Shown here piece after piece: positions 60,754 to 64,000 of a DNA stretch of 64,000 bases. The notes below the pieces were generated by a model. It worked only from the letters and a program-made list of their open reading frames with translations. It had not been told where the DNA came from and did not search any database. The stretch is from Verrucomicrobiales bacterium (GTDB lineage: Bacteria > Verrucomicrobiota > Verrucomicrobiia > Verrucomicrobiales > DEV007): contig PAAG01000047.1 in NCBI GenBank assembly GCA_002698785.1, positions 434,001 to 498,000 on the forward strand. Reading direction: 5' to 3'. Positions within the stretch are counted from its first letter, which is position 1, and the number at the start of each line of letters is the position of its first letter. The position numbers and the translations under genes are program-made.

Positions 60754-62208
60754 TCAACTCGCGGTCTGGTAGTTCACTGGTTCTTCAGTGATCGTAATAT
60801 CGTGGGCGTGGCTTTCTTTCAGCCCTCCCGGGGTAATTCGGACGAAGGTCGCCCGTTCCCTGAGTTCGTCAAGGTTCGAGGCTCCGACATATCCCATACC
60901 GCTGCGAAGTCCACCAAGCAATTGGAATACAGTATCCGAAAGAGGTCCACGATACGGCACGCGAGCTTCCACACCTTCCGCTACGAGTTTGCCGGAGGAA
61001 TTCTGACCGTATCGATCGCCGGACCCTTTGCGCATCGCCTTGAGAGAGCCCATGCCACGATATTCCTTCCAGGCACGCCCCTGATAGTTGACCATCTCAC
61101 CCGGGCTTTCGCGACAGCCGGCCAGTAGCGAACCAAGCATGACTATGTCAGCCCCTGCTGCCATCGCCTTTACCACGTCGCCAGAATAGCGAATGCCGCC
61201 GTCTGCGATCAGCGGAACGCCCTTTTCACGACAGACTTTTGCCGCATTCTGAATGGCACTGAACTGCGGAGTCCCCACGCCAGCAATTACTCGAGTCGTG
61301 CAGATCGATCCCGGACCAACACCGACTTTGACGGCTGAAGCACCGGCGGAAATCAAATCCGCTGCGCCCTGCTCGGTCACGACGTTCCCGGCGACAACAG
61401 CGACGGAGTATTCGCTTCGCAGTTTCTCGATTACGGAAAGAACACGCTCGGTATGCCCGGTTGCTGCGTCGATAAAGACGGCGTCGGCACCGGCCTTAAT
61501 AACGGCATCTGCTCTGTCGTAACAATCGTCACCCACCCCGATGGCAGCCCCCACGCGCAACTGGCCCTTCGCGTCTTTCGACGAATTAAGATACATGTCC
61601 CGCTTTTCGATATCCTGCGCAGTGATCAGGCCAGCAAGCTTACCATTTCCATCGATCAAAGGAAGCTTCTCGATTCGATTCTGCTGGAGCATACGACGCG
61701 CTTCTTTGAGATCAGTGTCGCCTTTTCCAGTAATCAGCCGCTCTCTCGGGGTCATCACCGAAGAAACCGGTGCACTATAATCCTCGATGTACCAGATATC
61801 ACGGCTTGTTACCATACCGATGAGATTCTTCTCGCCATCGACAACAGGAAATCCATTTACCCCCTTCTCCTCCATCACCTCCTGAAGTCGCTCGATGGAT
61901 ATATCGGCAGACACAGTGAAAGGGTCTGAGATGACCATGTTCTCGGAACGCTTTACCTTCGCGACCATCTCCGCCTGTTGAATGATGGGCATGTTCCGAT
62001 GAATCGCGCCGATTCCGCCCTCACGCGCCAGAGCGATAGCGAGATTGTCTTCCGTAACCGTATCCATCGCCGATGAAACGATCGGGATGTTGAGAGGAAT
62101 GTCCGCGGTCAGACGGGTAGTGACGTCTACTTCCGCAGGAAGCACGCCGCTTCGCTGAGGAACGAGGAGGACATCGTCAAAGCTGAGACCAAGTGGTAGA
62201 TCACCCAT
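60754..62208 (-). CDS. guaB: Inosine-5'-monophosphate dehydrogenase
   Basis: 484-residue enzyme oxidising IMP to XMP with NAD. The barrel carries the catalytic Cys303 in GPGSICTTR, the flap region with the [10 protein letters not shown] segment near 415, and two CBS domains inserted at about 95-205 ([10 protein letters not shown].. and [10 protein letters not shown]..). It is the first gene of a guaB-guaA unit; together with guaA this makes GMP from IMP. The start at ATG 62208 fits the family N-terminus ([10 protein letters not shown]). Confidence 0.97.
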   Translation of the reverse strand: MGDLPLGLSFDDVLLVPQRSGVLPAEVDVTTRLTADIPLNIPIVSSAMDTVTEDNLAIALAREGGIGAIHRNMPIIQQAEMVAKVKRSENMVISDPFTVSADISIERLQEVMEEKGVNGFPVVDGEKNLIGMVTSRDIWYIEDYSAPVSSVMTPRERLITGKGDTDLKEARRMLQQNRIEKLPLIDGNGKLAGLITAQDIEKRDMYLNSSKDAKGQLRVGAAIGVGDDCYDRADAVIKAGADAVFIDAATGHTERVLSVIEKLRSEYSVAVVAGNVVTEQGAADLISAGASAVKVGVGPGSICTTRVIAGVGTPQFSAIQNAAKVCREKGVPLIADGGIRYSGDVVKAMAAGADIVMLGSLLAGCRESPGEMVNYQGRAWKEYRGMGSLKAMRKGSGDRYGQNSSGKLVAEGVEARVPYRGPLSDTVFQLLGGLRSGMGYVGASNLDELRERATFVRITPGGLKESHAHDITITEEPVNYQTAS

Positions 62209-62338
62209 AGAAAAGATTTAGGATGGACGCCCCTATGGTCAAGCGAAAGTTTGGCACCGGATACAGTTTCATGGTCGATTTCCAACAGCTTTCCGCTTGA
62301 AGACGTAACCCAGTGAGAGAACACTCTTCTACAAGGCT

Positions 62339-62674
62339 ATGAAACCGACACTTCTTCTTGCCGCGCTCATCGCGAGCTCCCTTCTCATTGGTTGCACCAC
62401 GACCGACCAGGCAAAGGCGAACATCACGCCTTACCCCTTCGACACTTGCGCAGTGATAAACAAGCCAATCAAGGACAAGCGCCCTCGACGCCGCGTCTAC
62501 GATGGGCAGGAGGTTCTATTCTGCTGTGCGCCGTGTGTGAAAGCGTTCGAAGCGAATCCAGAGCCCTACGTAGCCAGGATTCGGGCAGCGATGGCAGCAG
62601 GCCAGACCACTCTCATCCCACCCGCAAGCGGTATGCAGGAAGCAGCACAGGCCGCCTCGCGAATGGGGCAGTGA
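62339..62674 (+). CDS. Lipoprotein with YHS-like metal-binding segment
   Basis: 111-residue lipoprotein: the signal ends in a lipobox (LLIGC, Cys19), so it should be anchored in the membrane. The mature part has a YHS/TRASH-like pattern: YPFDTCAVINKPI near 33-45 and FCCAPCVKAFEANPEPYVARI near 61-81, with several Cys able to bind a metal. It is divergent from guaB (130 bases apart). A role in metal handling is plausible; many such domains are short and orphan. No partner gene is evident. Confidence 0.75.
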   Translation: MKPTLLLAALIASSLLIGCTTTDQAKANITPYPFDTCAVINKPIKDKRPRRRVYDGQEVLFCCAPCVKAFEANPEPYVARIRAAMAAGQTTLIPPASGMQEAAQAASRMGQ

Positions 62675-62698
62675 TCTTAACTGTGGATTGCGGGATCC

Positions 62699-63001
62699 CT
62701 ATTTTTCGTCGACTTCGATGTCGATAAAATCTGCTTCTTCGTCCTTCTTTTTCTCTTTCCGTCCGAAAAGTCCGCCGAAATCGATCCCGAAATAGGCAAG
62801 GCAACTGATCAAGAGTCCAGCTGCTGCAGCTTCATCAAGGTTACCGATCACCGGGATGTTATCCGGGATCAGTTCGATGAACCCGCCAGTTGGGTTGAAA
62901 AGATAGATAAGGCTGACAATTCCGATAGCCCCTACGACGATGGAGTTTCCAATGCTCTTCTTGGCACCGGAATCCACCTCGACTGTTTTCTCATTTTCCA
63001 T
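62699..63001 (-). CDS. DUF1232 (YkvA-like) membrane protein
   Basis: 100-residue membrane protein with two TM helices (about 20-37 and 58-73). The block FIELIPDNIPVIGNLDEAAAAGLL (about 41-64) is the DUF1232/YkvA signature, in which the LIPD-IPV-G pattern links the helices. The C-terminus is highly charged (KEKKKDEE). The function of the family is unknown. It converges on the lipoprotein gene and is divergent from nuoD. Confidence 0.82.
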   Translation of the reverse strand: MENEKTVEVDSGAKKSIGNSIVVGAIGIVSLIYLFNPTGGFIELIPDNIPVIGNLDEAAAAGLLISCLAYFGIDFGGLFGRKEKKKDEEADFIDIEVDEK

Positions 63002-63082
63002 GGCTTACAATATGCGCTTAGGGTGATCAAAGGACGATTATAATCCTCTTTCGCTATTGTAACGTATCGTCCTACAGGCGAC

Positions 63083-63102
63083 TTTGTGAAATTTTTCACA
63101 AA
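63083..63102. promoter_or_regulatory. CRP/FNR-type palindrome upstream of nuoD
   Basis: TTTGTGAA-ATTT-TTCACAAA is a perfect 8-bp palindrome that contains TGTGA-N6-TCACA, the textbook core of CRP-family sites. It lies 81 bases before the nuoD start codon and about 80 bases from the divergent DUF1232 start, with a TATAAT box at 63039-63044 further upstream. A cAMP- or redox-responsive regulator of the Crp/Fnr family is the likely binder; its gene is not in the window. Confidence 0.6.
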
Positions 63103-63183
63103 CTCACCTTGAAACTCCAAAACGGCGCACCGATAATCGAATTTTTGGCGACCCTGCCATCCGGGTGCCACCGCTAAGCTGCT

Positions 63184-64000
63184 ATGTCGACCGAGACACG
63201 AGAAATCGAAATTCAGGATTCCGCTGCCCGCGCTGCAAGTGCGCAGGCTACGGAGCTGGAAGGCTACCAGCAAACCACAGACGACCTCGTCGGCGAAAAG
63301 CTGGTTATCAATATGGGTCCATCCCACCCGGCTACCCACGGCGTTCTACGAGTCGTCCTGGAGCTGGACGGCGAGGTGATCACCAAAGCCGACCCCGACG
63401 TAGGCTACCTCCACCGCGGTGACGAAAAAATCGCGGAGAACATGCAATACAACCAGTTCGTCCCCTACACGGACCGACTGGACTATCTGGCCCCACTGGC
63501 AAACAATGTTGCCTATGCCTGTGCAGTTGAAAAGCTGATGGGCTGGGAACTCCCACCACGTGGCCAGGCAATCCGCACGATTTCCTGCGAGATGGCGCGT
63601 ATCTCGGCTCATCTGCTGGGAATTGGCGCTTACGCCATGGACGTCGGCGCGATGACAGTTTTCCTCTACACATTCACGCAGCGGGAAACCATCTACAACC
63701 TTTGCGAACTTCTTACAGGGGCGCGCTTTACTACCAGCTACACCCGTGCTGGCGGACAAATCCGAGACCTTCCCGAAGGATTTATCGATCAACTCAGCAC
63801 TTTCTGCGACGAGTTCATTCCCGCACTCGATGAGATCGACACCCTGCTGACCCGGAACAAGATCTTCCTCGACCGGACTCGTGACGTCGGTGTCATCTCC
63901 AAAGAAGACGCGATTTCGTTCGGTCTCAGCGGTCCTAATCTCCGCGGTTCGGGAGTGGAGCATGACGTTCGTAAAGCGAATCCTTATCTCGACTACGAGC
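63184..64000 (+). CDS. nuoD: NADH-quinone oxidoreductase subunit D, 3'-truncated
   Basis: First 272 residues of the 49-kDa-type subunit of respiratory complex I, which sits at the quinone-binding site of the peripheral arm. Diagnostic blocks: INMGPSHPATHGVLRVVLELDGE near 42-64, PDVGYLHRGDEKIAE near 70-84, DRLDYLAP near 98-105, and TGARFTTSYTRAGGQ near 178-192. ATG 63184 is clear. The gene runs off the window end. Upstream lies a divergent DUF1232 gene rather than nuoC, so this nuo unit begins at nuoD, and a CRP-like site precedes it. Confidence 0.95.
   Translation, partial: MSTETREIEIQDSAARAASAQATELEGYQQTTDDLVGEKLVINMGPSHPATHGVLRVVLELDGEVITKADPDVGYLHRGDEKIAENMQYNQFVPYTDRLDYLAPLANNVAYACAVEKLMGWELPPRGQAIRTISCEMARISAHLLGIGAYAMDVGAMTVFLYTFTQRETIYNLCELLTGARFTTSYTRAGGQIRDLPEGFIDQLSTFCDEFIPALDEIDTLLTRNKIFLDRTRDVGVISKEDAISFGLSGPNLRGSGVEHDVRKANPYLDYE

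Overview
The window looks like a chromosome segment of a member of the Verrucomicrobiota (PVC group), probably marine or aquatic. This is an inference from gene content, not from a marker gene: a PocR-AraC regulator, a lysine-tailed secreted sulfatase and metalloprotease, a fused CcoN-CcoO cytochrome oxidase, a fused SecD-SecF, GTP-type PEP carboxykinase, and many genes that start without a clear Shine-Dalgarno sequence. No rRNA, tRNA, IS element, prophage or CRISPR array was recognised.

Layout. 1-1138: the 3' end of a glycosyltransferase gene and a metallophosphoesterase. 1360-4623: a small accessory region with an AbiEii-type nucleotidyltransferase pair and an HxlR-controlled SnoaL/SDR/Dabb unit. 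4859-12006 (minus strand): six tightly packed genes (thioesterase, DMT-like membrane protein, PaaK-like ligase, ABC ATPase, double-FtsX permease, secreted protein). 12259-15852: secreted FG-GAP protein, prfA, rpmE and a DUF6498-like membrane protein. 15788-19616 (minus): two overlapping genes for exported proteins, one joining an arginase-like, a possible cysteine-amidase and a CapA-like domain. 19694-23176: a COG3910-type ATPase convergent with a nuclease-DNA ligase fusion. 23296-31491: sulfatase, metalloprotease and a kinase-like TPR membrane protein that lacks the catalytic aspartate.

31720-41049 holds the respiratory core: a PocR-AraC regulator divergent from a complete cbb3 oxidase locus (small CcoS-like protein, ccoNO fusion, ccoQ, one-heme ccoP, ccoG, a 49-residue membrane protein, a TauE/SafE-like protein and the copper ATPase ccoI). 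41377-46592 is a loose set of small membrane and hypothetical proteins around a divergent rtcB, an SRPBCC protein and a DUF4105 protein. 46598-54654 (minus) carries housekeeping metabolism: squalene/phytoene synthase, DAHP synthase, moeA, a GYF_2 membrane protein, a methyltransferase, an SRPBCC membrane protein and pckG.

54763-62208 is conserved core: tgt-yajC-secDF (queuosine transglycosylase followed by protein export) facing guaB-guaA (GMP synthesis). The end has a YHS-like lipoprotein, a DUF1232 membrane protein and the start of nuoD, which has a CRP-type palindrome upstream.

Most worth a second look: the three-domain arginase-like/amidase-like/CapA protein, the Tgt with a rebuilt zinc site, the pseudokinase with TPR-like repeats, the nuclease-ligase fusion, the basic C-terminal tails on secreted proteins, and several strong intergenic inverted repeats. 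All domain names come from reading the sequence, without database searches.
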